A DNA stretch of 64,000 nt, taken from positions 2,664,501-2,728,500 of the forward strand of contig CM024172.1 of the NCBI GenBank assembly GCA_013433145.1, read 5' to 3'. The position numbers and the translations under genes are program-made. Shown one piece after another: positions 40,822 to 53,275 of this stretch. This DNA is from Ascaris suum. Its lineage: Eukaryota > Nematoda > Chromadorea > Rhabditida > Ascarididae. Numbering within the stretch: position 1 is the stretch's first letter; each line of letters starts with the position of its first letter. The notes beneath the pieces were generated by a model. That model was not told the DNA's origin. It worked only from the letters and a program-made list of their open reading frames with translations, and made no database searches.

Positions 40822-43800
40822 CAAGTTTTGAAAGGAAAGACCTGGAAAAAAAACATTGAGATTTAGTAAATATTACATAAACTTCATAATGATAGTAAAA
40901 GATATTAATTTCTATTTGATGATTAAAGAAAAAGATTAAAATAAACAAAAGAGATGGTGATTATATAAATGAAAGAATATAGTAGGATAACGCATAGTGA
41001 ATAAATCGGTACGGCAAAACACGATAAATTTTGCAACGCGACAGACTGTTGTCAAATCCAATGATATCACCATCGAATTAGATCGCATGCACCAAACATA
41101 ACCAGTGCTTCCTAACGCAGAATTAAATTTCATCGAGCGACGACGGTGGTCGTCAGTGGGGTGTTTGCAAGGGACCGCATCCATGCCTATAAGAAGGGAC
41201 TGCATACATTACCTTTGGGCCAATACTTACATTCAGTCTACGTTCCCTTTATGGCCTAAAGTAACTCTAACCTAGACTCATTATGCATGGAGACACCATT
41301 AGGAAATAAGATAAATGAGCCAAGGCATCGTAATGATTTGTGCATTCCCAAATCCTTCTTTTCCAGAATTTCATCCAACGTTTAAAAAACCATCAAATTC
41401 AGCAGGTTCACATTTCAACTATGGCAAATGCGGTTGAATAAACATATGTTTAACAAGGACAACTGTTTACATGAGCCAAATTTAGGTTAGAACCGGGACG
41501 TCGGTCACATTTAATCCAGACCTCAACTCATCGAGCACACTTGGACGGAAATGCGAAAACAGAAACCGATCTCAGCACCGGTTCTGATCCCGCGCCGTGT
41601 TGAACCCGACCTCGATTTTGGTCCGGGATGAGCAAGTGTTAGCCTTCCTTCCGGGATCGGGACAAATTTTACACAGCCCCCTTCCGCTCTAAAATTCACA
41701 TCGATATCTACAATGACGACTTAGCTTTACAACATAACGAAAAGAGAAGGAAATCGGAAGTTTTGAAGGACGATGAATGAAATGAAGCCCAGATCGCAAT
41801 ACAGGACTAATTTGTGCCGTAGATAAATAGTGGCCATATTTGCATATTGTGGGCACATTAGTAATCTCTGCATGCTCAAATGCGGGAAGGGATGTCTACA
41901 GTCTCTCTTATAGTCAAATAAATAACTCTTGGAATTTTTAGTACTAACTGAAGTATAGGTTGAAACTTAATTAGAAAGTACTAGTTATCCTGCAATTGCA
42001 TGTGGAAAAAAAATGCAAATTTCTGGAAAAGTCTATCAAAGAACTTAGGGATTTTCCTCTCGGTCAAAGCAAAAAGAATGACAGGGAAGGACCAGTACAC
42101 TACTATTAATATTCGCACCAACGCTATCAACATAGACAGTACCACCACCCATTAACTACCTCCCCTCCCCTTCCCTTCCCAAATAACTCATCCTCAACAT
42201 GTCAACAAAAAACTATAAGACGAATATATTCAAAAAGGTTATTAAAGCCGCTATGCCATGCTTTTCAAATTTTTTTGGTGAATATAATAAGACTTGAAGA
42301 ATAAATGTAATGCAAATCAGCGACAAACGTAAGGTGATTTGCCTGACTTAGAGACAGGTAAGCATGTCAGGTAAACCACAATTATTACAGAGCTTATGAG
42401 AGTATCCATCTTTTTACGCAAATATGATCGAACAATTTTACTGAAGAGCTAGGTAAACGAGTAAGCGCGGTTTTTGCAGCACAAGCTGAAATTGTCCTAT
42501 TTAGCAAGCTAGATGTAAAGCTCATAACTATCATGTTCATGTTCGATGATTGTAAAGTTCCCCGGGTTGAAATTTTTGAACTGTTTTAGGTTTATACTTC
42601 GGTTAATGTCAACCATTTGGCGGTATAGATGGTACGGAATAAAGCAAATATGGCTATCCATAGGTATAGCACGGATGAATCCGCCAGAAATATCCCTTCA
42701 AAATATAGTCTGACATGATGCACCGTTAACCGGAAACACTTCTTTATGCTACCTCATTGATAGAGATAATTTTATCATTTATGCTTATCCTGATTGTATT
42801 TAACCAAAACTACGATCTTCTAATCACTCTCCGACTGTGCTATTAAATAAACGTGATAATCGCATCGCATCTATGAACAAATATTGAAGTATGGCAGTTG
42901 AGCATGAAAAAGGACGAATTATCAAGAGGTTCAGATGAACTATCGCGATGGTTCGCATAAGCTGTTATTTCGCAATCGAGCATTCATTTAATCAATTTTA
43001 TATTTCGTTATTTACATCAGCCTTACCTTACTTTTGAATTCAACTGTGAGTAGTCATTAGTTTTGAATCGTTTCATTCGTCTATCTTCATAAGTTCTTCT
43101 AGAAATATGTCTCTCCTCGCATACGAAATATGAGCCTCCCCAAACTAAGTGTAATAATATCACTGCTCAATTTCCCGTAGAATTTATTTCTATTCGAAAA
43201 TTTTGCAATAGTGTAATTACCCTCTTCCCACCCTATCTCATCTCCTGCCCCCCCCCCCGTTCCCTTCATTTCCGCAAGCCTTGTTTTAACAAAATGCAAT
43301 TCCACAAATATTATCACGCCGGTTTTGAAAAATTGTGAAAGTTGTAGCTCTTGACAGTTTCCAAAAAGGTCAAATAGGGTATATCCGTCGGTGGTAATTA
43401 TCCGATCCGTACCCACTTCATAATGGTGTCCCGCGTACATGCAAGGAAGTATTTTCGGTGCTGTTCTTTCCTACGCACATATTAAAAAGTTTTTCTATTG
43501 TAATTTGTAACTATTATCAAACTTTTTATTAGTGATATCAAAATTTACTGTTCATTCGTCGATTCCGCATTTAGCTTTCACATGCCAAAGGTTATTCATG
43601 TATTCACTAAACGACTATTAAATAATTGCGATAAAAAGTCTCATATGATTCATATTGAATGCTGACATCTATTTTTTTTTTCTTCGGTCAAAAGGTGAGA
43701 TTTTTATTTTTATTTTTATAGGTGATGTTCACGCCATTGATATTATAATCAACTGTGAACCTCCTCATTACCTGTAGATTGTGATGTTCATTTAGGGCTA

Positions 43801-44769
43801 AAAAATTGAGAATTGCAACGTATATTTTTTACGCTTTCCAGTATATCGAAAAACTTTTATTATTTACGATTCATTTCAAAATATTTTATAGTTTGCTTTG
43901 ATTTTTATTATCAGATTTGTTAGTGAATGTCTAGAATTGTTGCATCGTTATTGCTCCTCACAAAGTCGACCCTCATTCCTGTCAGCAAAATTATGCTATC
44001 GATATATAAGTCTTCAAACTTGGATCGTTGGAATATCATACTCTCAAGTCGGACTTAAGTTTTATGATTGCTTACGGACCTCTCCAAGGTTTTACTCATA
44101 GTAAATCAATTTATCACAACCTCTAATTGACATAAAAATCAGATTCACCTCATTAAAAAAAAAAATGTTGCAGTAGAAATAATATTCTCTATAGTTTTCA
44201 CTTTTATACTCAATGAATCTCTTGAATTTACTTTCTTGGGCGATATAGTTAATGCCTTCATTCAATGTTTTTTATTGCCGCTGAAACATTTCAATCGTCA
44301 CATTGGTTTTTGCTCTTAAATATTAAATGTCTATTTGCTTGAAATTTGCGAATGTTCTACTCGTTGTTATTGTTCGCATTCACACAATATAAGTGTTAGA
44401 TCGATCGCTGAAGGTTAGGGTCCTCAGAGTTTTTTTTTCCGAAATGGTTGAATGGGAAAAACATGTTTATAGCTACTAAGGTCAGGATCGTGGAAAATTC
44501 TCGAGGTCAGGATCCACCGTTTTTGATGCTTTTTTTTTCTTGATTTCATAGCTAAAATCAAATTGAGAATGATGATTGTTGCCCATAGATTTAACTGATA
44601 TATCTAACTTCTTGGTAAAGATTCAAGTTCTATAAGGAATATCTTACGCAGTATGCAAATTCTGCACATTAATTATACGAAATGATGCTTTATTCAGGTG
44701 AACGCTGCAGTGGTCTTTGCGCAACTTCTAAGTTGATGCTGTTATTCTTCAGGTTTTCTTATACCCTAA
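40822..44769. other. Non-coding stretch between Tim9 and DPM3
   Basis: No exon supported. It holds a GC-rich patch at 41490-41690, a poly-C run (43248-43258) and, from about 43.4 kb on, T-rich plus-strand sequence. The open frame at 43898-44101 has no partner exons. Confidence 0.45.
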
Positions 44770-46285
44770 ATGGTGTGTCAAGCGGTATCGTACATCTTGC
44801 ATATTCTTCCGTTTGTGCTATTGTGGTTCGCATTACTCCAGAATTGGCTTCCGGGCACATATGATTTCACTACGAAAAATCACGAAATCATCCTCTATGT
44901 CGGTTCACATCCCTCAATGTTTGCCACTTGGCGTTTCTCCTTTTTTATGCACTTTTAAATTCGTTTTGCACGTCTCTTTTTCAACTCGTTAATTCTGCTT
45001 CGACAATCTTAGTTCAACTAATGATGAAAAGCAGTTATGAGGCTTTATTTAGCAGTTTGCGGAACGCATCCGGAGATCATTGTTTTGTGAAGTTTCTTCC
45101 ATAATTACTAGGAGGTTTTTTAGTGCAATTCATTTGAAGGATGATGGTGGTAAACGTTTAGGTGTTTTGCGAGTCTAATCTATACTAAGTTCATTGCAAT
45201 CCTAATTTTGCGGATAGCCGTCCGCATCTCCATCCTTAGCTCCGATATCTCGATTCTATCTCTCTAGGCACTGATTGTTGCTTATTTTTATACCTGCATA
45301 TAGTATTTCTGGTGATCCATATAGAATAACCCGCTAATGAGATTGTTTTCAGGCACCAGTCTATGCGGTTGTGATGCTTGGAGTGAGTTTTTTTTTTTTT
45401 TTTGCATATTGCAATATTTAGGCAGCTATTTGCGTTTGTTTATCACTTCCACCGTTACGTCAGGAGTTCAAAGAGTATTTAACACATTCCTCTCATTTAT
45501 ATACTTGGAAGAGTCTTCTCGTCACCGAACATCAAAAGATTCCTTAATGCCACACAGCAATGACCACGGTAGCAGTCAGTCTATTGTTGCATAGCAGACC
45601 GCATGGCATACCTCCGACTCAGATTGACAGTAGCATACTAAGTGAAAGGTATCGAATCTTGATGGAACTCATTTTATCATACCTTCGCTGTGTTCCATCC
45701 TGGTGGTAAGGAAAATTTTGTGCCACTACATCGTGCCTTCACGGGGTTTGTAGAATTCTGCGATGTCTCTTGAAATGCTTATATATATGCATAAAATCTA
45801 CTTTTAGGCATAAAACTTCCTAGTTCTAGTATGAACTGCTCTGATACTGATCTTTCAGCGTAAGAAGCATATGGTAGTTCAACCAGGTAAAACACTTGAT
45901 TATGTTCTTTCACCAGATAAAATGTTGTACTCTTTAACTCTGTACGAATAAACGTGCAGTCACATGCTTTTATGATCCGAGTCACTTTTTTATGCATGTC
46001 ATCGAATTTATCATAGCAAAGCAAGTGAAGCTTTTACCTCAGGTAACCGATGCAAACTTTACTTCAGGTAACTAGCGTAGACTCTACTTCAGGTCACTAG
46101 CATTTGCAGTTCGAGAATTAATCACTGCTTTTATTGAGTGTGGACGAGAATTTCAGATCTACGCTGTTTGTAGTGTATTGTACGGTGTTGCGACATTTAA
46201 CGATTGTCAGTTAGCTCGAGATGAACTCAAAAAAGAAATCGAGGAGGCAAGAGCCGAACTTCGCAAAAGAAATGTTATTTCGTGA
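44770..46285 (+). CDS. DPM3: Dolichol-phosphate mannosyltransferase subunit 3 (3 exons)
   Basis: Small ER membrane protein that tethers and stabilises the catalytic subunit DPM1, which makes Dol-P-Man for N-glycosylation, GPI anchors and O-mannosylation. Exons: 44770-44898, 45353-45382, 46157-46285, all phase 0, 95 residues (human DPM3 has 92). The N-terminal helix is in exon 1 (SYILHILPFVLLWFALLQ), the second helix spans the 30-nt exon 2 (APVYAVVMLG) and the start of exon 3 (IYAVCSVLYGVATF), and the cytosolic coiled coil follows (ARDELKKEIEEARAELRKR). The block YGVATFNDC followed by a Glu/Arg/Leu coiled coil is the family signature. The ATG at 44770 comes directly after an in-frame TAA. The donor of exon 1 (CTCTAT|GTCGG) is weak, so the exon 1/2 join is less certain than the 2/3 join. 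Confidence 0.88.
46025..46105. repeat. Three degenerate ~29-bp tandem units
   Basis: Three successive units around ttacctcaggtaac, ttacttcaggtaac and tacttcaggtcac, in the last intron of DPM3. Each carries a CAGGT(A/C) that looks like a splice donor. Confidence 0.7.
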
Positions 46286-49090
46286 AAAAGGTTAGTTAAT
46301 GCTTAAAAATCTCTACGTCACTGTTAGGTTTATCCTCAGCTTTAATTGTACTTATTTATAGTTATTGATGCATCGAATGGGGAAGAGAGAAAGGAAGAGG
46401 AAGAGGGAAGGTTGCAACGATCTATTGCAGCGGTGAAATTATCATTGCATTATTCTTGGAAGTTGTTTTTTTCTTTTTAAAGATTCAGTTCATGCTTTCG
46501 AGTGGTGCAATTTTCAGCATCTGTCATGTGTGAACGACCGGTTGGCCCCACCAACTTGGGCAAATTTTAAACGGATCTGTAAAATACAACTTTTTATGTG
46601 ATTTTTTTCCTAGTATGATTCCTAGTATGATTTTATGTGATTTTTCCAACTTGGGCAGATTTAAAATAAAATACAATCTGATTTTTTTGAGTCGTCGAAA
46701 ACCATTTGGCGGTTAGCGCAATGATTTAAGTTTAACGATTTCTTGTGAATTTTAATCCGTTTAACGCATTGTAACACTTTTGTGCTTATATTTTTGTTAT
46801 TTTTTTTTTCTCATCCTGCATCCTTTCTCTTTGGGCAGCTATCCTGGAGGTCCAACGACACCCATCGCTTAGTTTGGTAGTTCTGGGGTGTGCGATAGAG
46901 AGAGGGAAACATTGGTGTTTGACTCTTGCTATATGAGTTTACCTTTTCTTCCATTTTTTTTTTCAGGAGGTTATATGAGGGATGTTTGTGTTCACCTTTG
47001 CGCTTTTCGCCCAGCAATCGGTTACGGTCTGGTTTGATGTGTGGCCATAATCGGCAAGGCTTACCTCCTTCTAAAATGCGTATTCTATATTGGTTTGTGG
47101 GCTATTTAAGCGCTAATTCGCTGAAGTGAATTACGATGAATAGAATTAAGCAACTCATTTCAGGTAAACCTGTGGCGATGACGACTTTCAGCTTCATATG
47201 AAAGGAGCATTATTCCGTTTGTCGCCTGTTCCATGCAGAAATTGTGTTTGTCATTCCACTGAGACAAATTGTTTAGCACGAAATTTTTTTTTTTTTTTTG
47301 AATTTCATCCTATTTTTCTCCCTTCATCTGCAGTTGTATACTTCCTATTTCCTATCCTTGCTCTCAATTATAAAATATTCTAATAGATATAAATTCTTCA
47401 TGTTTTAGTTTCTTTTCGTGTAGGGGATTTATTCCTGCTAAGTAAAATGTCGACGTTTTCTGTTCGAATTAGTTTTTCTGCCAGTTTTTTTTAATTTGAG
47501 TTATGTTCTAATTTCTTTACAGCGGAACCAATATTTGTCGGCGAAGTTTTCCTAATTGAGAGGGAAAAATATCGCCGTGGGTGGCACATAAATGGTCACT
47601 CGCAATTTCCCTCATTTTTGATAGGTATTATCTCTTAAAGTGCTTATTAGTGGTCGTGATTCCACCATGTTTTATTCTCATTATGACGTTTTTGATATCA
47701 TTTTCATGGCTATTCGTGTTTGTTGGTACCGCTGGTTCTAAAATGCACAAATTATGCAACAAGAAATGAATTGTTGGAATTGCTTTCTGAAAGGATCGCC
47801 TCACTACGATCCACATGATATCAGATTCATATGAGGTCATTTTCAGCATGATTTACATGATGTCATTTTCTCATAAAAGAGAAATATTTCATAAATATGC
47901 GTAATGCAGCCGTCTCTGATTGAATATATATGGGTTATTTTATTGCGGTTAATTGCATGCACGTATCTAATTGTATGCGCGCTTGTTAGCATTCACTTCA
48001 TCTGTTTGTTTTCCATATTCAGGTAATGATCGGTGTCTCCTTTATATTTCCACCTGTGCAATTTTTATTTTATTTTTAAGCGATCTTTTCTATCATGACA
48101 TCGTTTTTATTCAACTTTAGAGCGCCGAATGCCCAAATATATTCTCCACAAACGTTCAACTGATATTTTACTATTTATTTCATCTCCATTCCTTTCGTCA
48201 ATACATTGATATAGCTAGTGATAATTTCTGATAAGGAAGTCTTGAGCGCAGTTGAGAGGTAGCAATTAGAACGTCATGTTTTCCTTTAAAGAACTTCCTT
48301 ATTCGTTTTGGGTGCTAGATCTCGATGTATATCCTTTACATAAATGTAACATAATTTGAGATTACATTCATGTTTTTTATGTCGCAATGATATCAAACCC
48401 TAACAGGAAGCGTTTTTTTTTTTCATCACAGGTATATAAAGAGGTGTAATTAGCAAATTATAATATAAGGTGAGGAAGAGAGGGCATTAATCTATGATTA
48501 AGAATATATGAATGAGAAATAAATGTATACAATTTTCCTCATAATCAATTCATTTTTATATATGCGCACTTCATTTGCGATTTATTGTTGATGAATACTT
48601 TTTATCGCTATCTCTTACTTGATTTCTATTTTTTGAATTGATTTCTATTTCGTTTTCTTCGGTTTTTTTAATGACTTGTTTCTAATTTTCTGCTTTATAT
48701 TATTATTTATTATAATGCTGTTATCGCTATTAAAATCTATTAATAAACTTTTTTTCTGTTAGTTTATAATTTGTTTATCTCTTTTTATTGTTTCTAAATG
48801 AAATATATTTTGGTGGGGGATTTAAATTTATAATATTAGTGATAGACAATGAGAAATTATACACTTATTTCATATCTGATATAAGTCGTAACAAATTTGA
48901 TACTTCATATTTTGCAGAATTACGAGTTAAACAGTTTGCAAGAAAAAAGTAAATAGTAACGAATTCATCGGTCACATAAATAAAAGGATTTTTATTGATC
49001 ATATTTTATTGTACGTATGGTTTACATATTTTGAACTCATAGAGATGTATTTAAAAAGTTATGATGAATCGTCGCATGCGAACGAAGTGT
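46286..49090. other. T-rich plus-strand stretch, possible unmodelled gene
   Basis: Several short plus-strand segments follow good acceptors and stay open, for example at 46967-47079 (after ttttttcag) and 47532-47629 (EPIFVGEVFLIEREKYRRGW after tttacag). A Leu/Ile/Phe-rich frame ends at 47769 in KLCNKK. I could not join these into one phase-consistent gene, and T-rich DNA yields spurious hydrophobic frames, so no gene is called. Confidence 0.3.
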
Positions 49091-51149
49091 TCATCGTCTA
49101 CAGCATATAGGCAGATAGCCGCATTGAGCATAACCTTGTTGACAATCACAATGCATTCCACGTATTTGTTGACAAGGTGTGAGTGAAGGTTGAAATTGTG
49201 TGCAACTATTTTCGCACGAAGTTTCGCATGCCAATTGGCACTTCTCAGAGGGTAGAGATGTTGAGCATTGCTCATTGCATAGATGCACACATTGCGGCAT
49301 ACATTCCGCTGACTGTGCCACTGATGAGTCCATTACGATATGAATTACCTGCAATGATAACATTACATTTTAATGCACACGTCAATAATTAGATATTATG
49401 TTGGAGAGGTTTTGAACTTTACTCTCAGTAAACATTGCTGCATAAAGTTTTCAATACATTCTTCGGCTGCTACAGATTAAAATGTGGGTTTTTACAGAGT
49501 TGCACTTACTTGAAAAGTTGATATTTTTATGACTCAAGGCAAATAATTTGAGGAAATTTCCTCATCGTCATAAGAAAATTCAATTTTATTTCGTTTGAAG
49601 TTGCAGCGATTGCTTCAAACGGTTTTTCATCATAGAGTTATTTTGCAGAAATTTTTGTTCACTTTCGTGATGGTTGAATATATTGGTTTAATATTTTTTT
49701 CTTTTCGAAGAAAGAAATGATGTTTGTAAGGAAATTCTAATTTTGAAATACCATCGAATCATCCACATCATTTAACGACACCTTTGTATTTCGCAAATAA
49801 TGCACCCCATAAAATAAACTGAAATTGTTACTTAATTACCACAAAATCAATCTATTCAAGGCGCTTATGTATTTATAGTATAAATATCTATATGTAAATT
49901 GTTTAATTTCTCAAAGCAGAACTCACATATTATTGCAACAATAATCTTACTTTTGGTTGTGGTTTTTGTTGTTGCATATTGCATGATGAATATTGTTGAC
50001 AGCCGTGTTGACATTCATAAGCGCAATTCAACGTTGGTTGTTGAGTTATTGGAAGCGTTTGTTGTTGTGCTCGATTTATATCACATGCATCCTCACATTG
50101 TTGAGTACATTTCGGTTGACAGTACGTTGATAACTTTAATGTGGTACAATTTTGAACACATTTCTCATTACACTGTGATATACACTGTGTATTTTCACGT
50201 TTTGGTATCGATAATGACGTATATTCATTGCGTTGTTGATGCACTATCGGTTGTTGTATGATAGGCTGGCATGAAGGTGTACAGACAGACTCACAGACAG
50301 ACTCACAGCTGGATGGCTGAATTGTAAGAAGGCATTGTGATCGACATGAATTTTCACATAGAGGTTGACAACGTTGCATATTTGAATTAAATTGTTGCAC
50401 TCGATTATCACAAGCGCATTCGGATGATTCGTGTGCTGCTATTATTGCTTGTTGTGCGCAAACACATGGCATTTTATTTAGCGGTTGTTCCGATGATCGA
50501 ATTAAACCACAGTCGCATAGCGACGATGCAGAGTTGAATAATTGACAGCCGCATAGCTGGCGTTTCTCACGGATAACACTTGCCTGTAATAATTCGAACA
50601 TATTTGATGGAACAATTCTGTAGAGTGATTTATATTCGCACACTGAGAGATAATTGCTTAAACAATGAAGGAGGATTCTATTTTTTGAATATAGCTTTAA
50701 TGTTTTTTTCATCGCATAATTACCTCTCTAGTGGTAACCATTTTAAATTTCAAATCTTTTCATTTGGTCATATATAATGCGATGGTATACTTCGGTAAAT
50801 AATTAATAACGCATATATGTATATTCATTCATCCACATTCGCATTAATGACTGGACGGTCGGTTGCGAGTGAATTCGGAATAGGCTGCTCACATCCGTCC
50901 CAATGAGCCACTCAGCCTAGCATCCTCATGGAGACGAGCGCGTTCGAGCAAGATCCGTTCCAGTTTCAAAGCAGAACAGTGGTGCATCGACTCATCAGCA
51001 TCCAATCGGCGAGAGACGAGCGAAAGCCCTAACCTTCACGTGACTTTACAACTTCATCCAAGCGAAAGTGCAGGCCACATGAAGAGATATTTATTCGTAA
51101 TGAATGCTTTGTTGAATAAAGTAAATGAATGAATAAATAAATAGATGAA

Positions 51150-51204
<55 letters not shown>

Positions 51205-51457
51205 ATACAGTAAAGCATGCATGTTCAATGAATTCAATTTGTGAAAGCAGTGATTAAAAGTATTGTTCGTGCCTTGGGGTACAATGCAACGCTGTATCAT
51301 AAAGTAATTGACGATCACATTTGCTATCTGCTTATTATTGTTCAGAAATACGACGAAGATGCAATAAAAGTAATTGGCTGTGCAGTAAAATCCTTACCGA
51401 AACATAGAATATGAGATATAATAGCGTTGAAATTGCAAGAAATTTCTTGTGAGACAT
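49091..51457 (-). CDS. Secreted cysteine-rich repeat protein (3 exons)
   Basis: Predicted 316-residue secreted protein. Exons, 5' to 3': 51457-51398, 50583-49951, 49348-49091, all phase 0. Exon 1 is almost exactly a signal peptide (MSHKKFLAISTLLYLIFYVS). Exon 2 begins ASVIREKRQLCGC, with a dibasic KR that could be a processing site, and then carries many C-x3-C pairs (CQPLCENSC, CESVCESVCTPSC, CISQCNEKCVQNC, CQPKCTQQCEDAC), separated by Gln/Ser/Pro-rich spacers. Exon 3 continues the pattern (CMPQCVHLCNEQC, CQLACETSCENSC) and ends GYLPICCRR. Such Cys/Gln-rich secreted proteins are common in nematodes, but I know no defined function. The segment coding CESVCESVC is itself a short DNA duplication (about 50281-50308). 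A copy of the interspersed repeat and an (AAAT)n tract sit in intron 1. Confidence 0.82.
50845..51118 (+). mobile_element. SINE-like repeat, diverged copy
   Basis: Shares with the copies at 53853 and 62045 the order ggtcggt, cctaaccttcacg, acttcatccaagcgaaagt, gaagagatatttattcgtaa and tgaatgctttg, with many differences. It runs into gaataaagtaaatgaatg and an (AAAT)n tail. It lies in intron 1 of the cysteine-rich gene. The 5' end is approximate and no target duplication is visible. Confidence 0.7.
51126..51206. repeat. (AAAT)n / (AATG)n microsatellite
   Basis: About 20 tetranucleotide units directly following the 3' end of the diverged SINE-like copy, as a tail-derived microsatellite would. 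Confidence 0.95.
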
Positions 51458-53275
51458 CGTTGACGACGAGTGGATGGACTCTGTTTAATCACTTTTGCGC
51501 AAATTTCAACTTATATAGAGTTGTAAGTTACATTCGGCCACAACGGCTAAAACAAGCATTACGAAGGCGTTGTGCAAACTTTATGCCCCGCATTCGTTAA
51601 ACAAATGCATCGGCAATACGCTGTTGAGCGTAAATGCTCCAGCCTGGGTCACTCGTTGATTGTTTGGTCAAAACTCATAGATCGACAAACCGTCACCGAT
51701 CACCATGACGGCTGAATTGAAGCCTGAATATATCACCTTCAACTAAACTAATATATTATGAAGAATTTGATGATGCATTTGCATTAGATTTGAAAAGCAA
51801 TGGATAAATTAGTCGATCGTTGTTTTTTAAAGCATTTTCGAAACATAAACCATTTTTCTCATAGCGAGGATAATGTCGATTTCTGTTATATTTCATTCAC
51901 TTTCTGATCGAATCAAAAATTCTCTCATTCAGAATTCAATTTTATATCTTATTTAGCAAAATTGAAAATTTAAATTTAATGAACAATTTAAATAAGTGAA
52001 ATTTATTTTATCAAAGAGAGAAATTTTGAGACTTTTAATCGATATTTATCGATGCCATTCAATTATGCTTTTTGCTGACTTAATATTCGCTATAATCGTG
52101 CTCTTCGATATTATTGCGTTTATTATCACAGAAAAGAATAAAATAAATACATTTCGCTATATCAATAAAGACATAGATATACAAGCATAAATTCATGTTT
52201 GTAAATTGGAAAAAGAAAAACTGCTGAAATGTACGAAAAAAAAACTCATTTCGGCAATAAAATGCTCTGCAATTTTATCTTTTATTAGCGAAATCTTTGC
52301 CCGGTGGGTAATTCGGTAGATTGCAGCTGTTTGTGTTCGTTCACGCTGTAAAGTGCAACGGAGAAATGAATCATGAATGAAAAATTAACAGTGCATTCTC
52401 AATACAACGTTTCTTTATTTGTCTGAATGATACATTGATAAGATCGAACCAAAAAGCTTATAGTTCTCTTTTTTTTTCAATTCAATTTGTCATCATTGTA
52501 TGTATTCGGGTTGTTATTTCATCTTTTGCATTTTGCATTGCAATTTTTTTTTCTTATTTTTTTGGCATGACAGAAGCTTATTGCATCATTGAAGCAATCG
52601 TTGTATTGATGGGATTTCGCATTGCTATCAGCTGTTGCACAGTAGTTATTGTCCTTAAATCAATGAAATTATTTTATGTTTTCATTTATAAGAATGTTTT
52701 ATAAATCTCACTCCTTACGATTGAATATCTGTTACGTTAAATTGAAATAATTTGCAATTTTTAATTACATCATATATTTATAGTTCTCGGGCATTATCAA
52801 TGATTCGTATATTTTTCCGCCTTGTTTATGTATTTATAATTTAATTAACTAGTTTTTCTGCAATGCAAAATTATTTCATGTGAGAAAAATTTTCACGTTT
52901 GGCAACAACGATCCGAAAACATAGTCTCTATAATTTTTTTCATAAATGGTTGAAACAAACTTCAAGCATTGGCAAAATTTATTGCTGATCGGCCAACAAA
53001 AAAAAATTTCATTAACTTGTACTATATTGAGGCGTCTTTCAATAGTTTTTGCAATATTCATCCATTATTATCAAATGATCAGCGCGATTATTTGTAGATG
53101 AAATTTTTTGAAATTCCTGACATGTTTATAAGTTAAAATTTTTTGCAATAATCAATCGTTTTCTGAGTTTTCACCTGGAAATAATACGTCGATGTATGGA
53201 TCTATCTATAGTGTGTTTAAACTTATTCAAAGAAATGCTAAATTCGACGTTATATTTTCCTCATTAATCATTTAG
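51458..53275. other. Gap between divergent secreted-protein genes
   Basis: No exon supported. The cysteine-rich gene (minus) and the lectin gene (plus) start at either side, so both promoters should be here. The frames at 51996-52190 and 52435-52704 are hydrophobic and T-rich, without splice partners. Confidence 0.4.

Noticed and set aside
43099..43440. 113-codon minus-strand frame
   Set aside because: It crosses a poly-C run that gives its Gly stretch, has no splice partners and matches no family I know.
45405..45570. Open plus-strand frame AAICVCLSLPPLRQEFKEYL following a good acceptor
   Set aside because: It lies in the second intron of DPM3. The 30-nt exon before it joins perfectly, in phase and in family sequence, to the exon at 46157, so this frame is not used.
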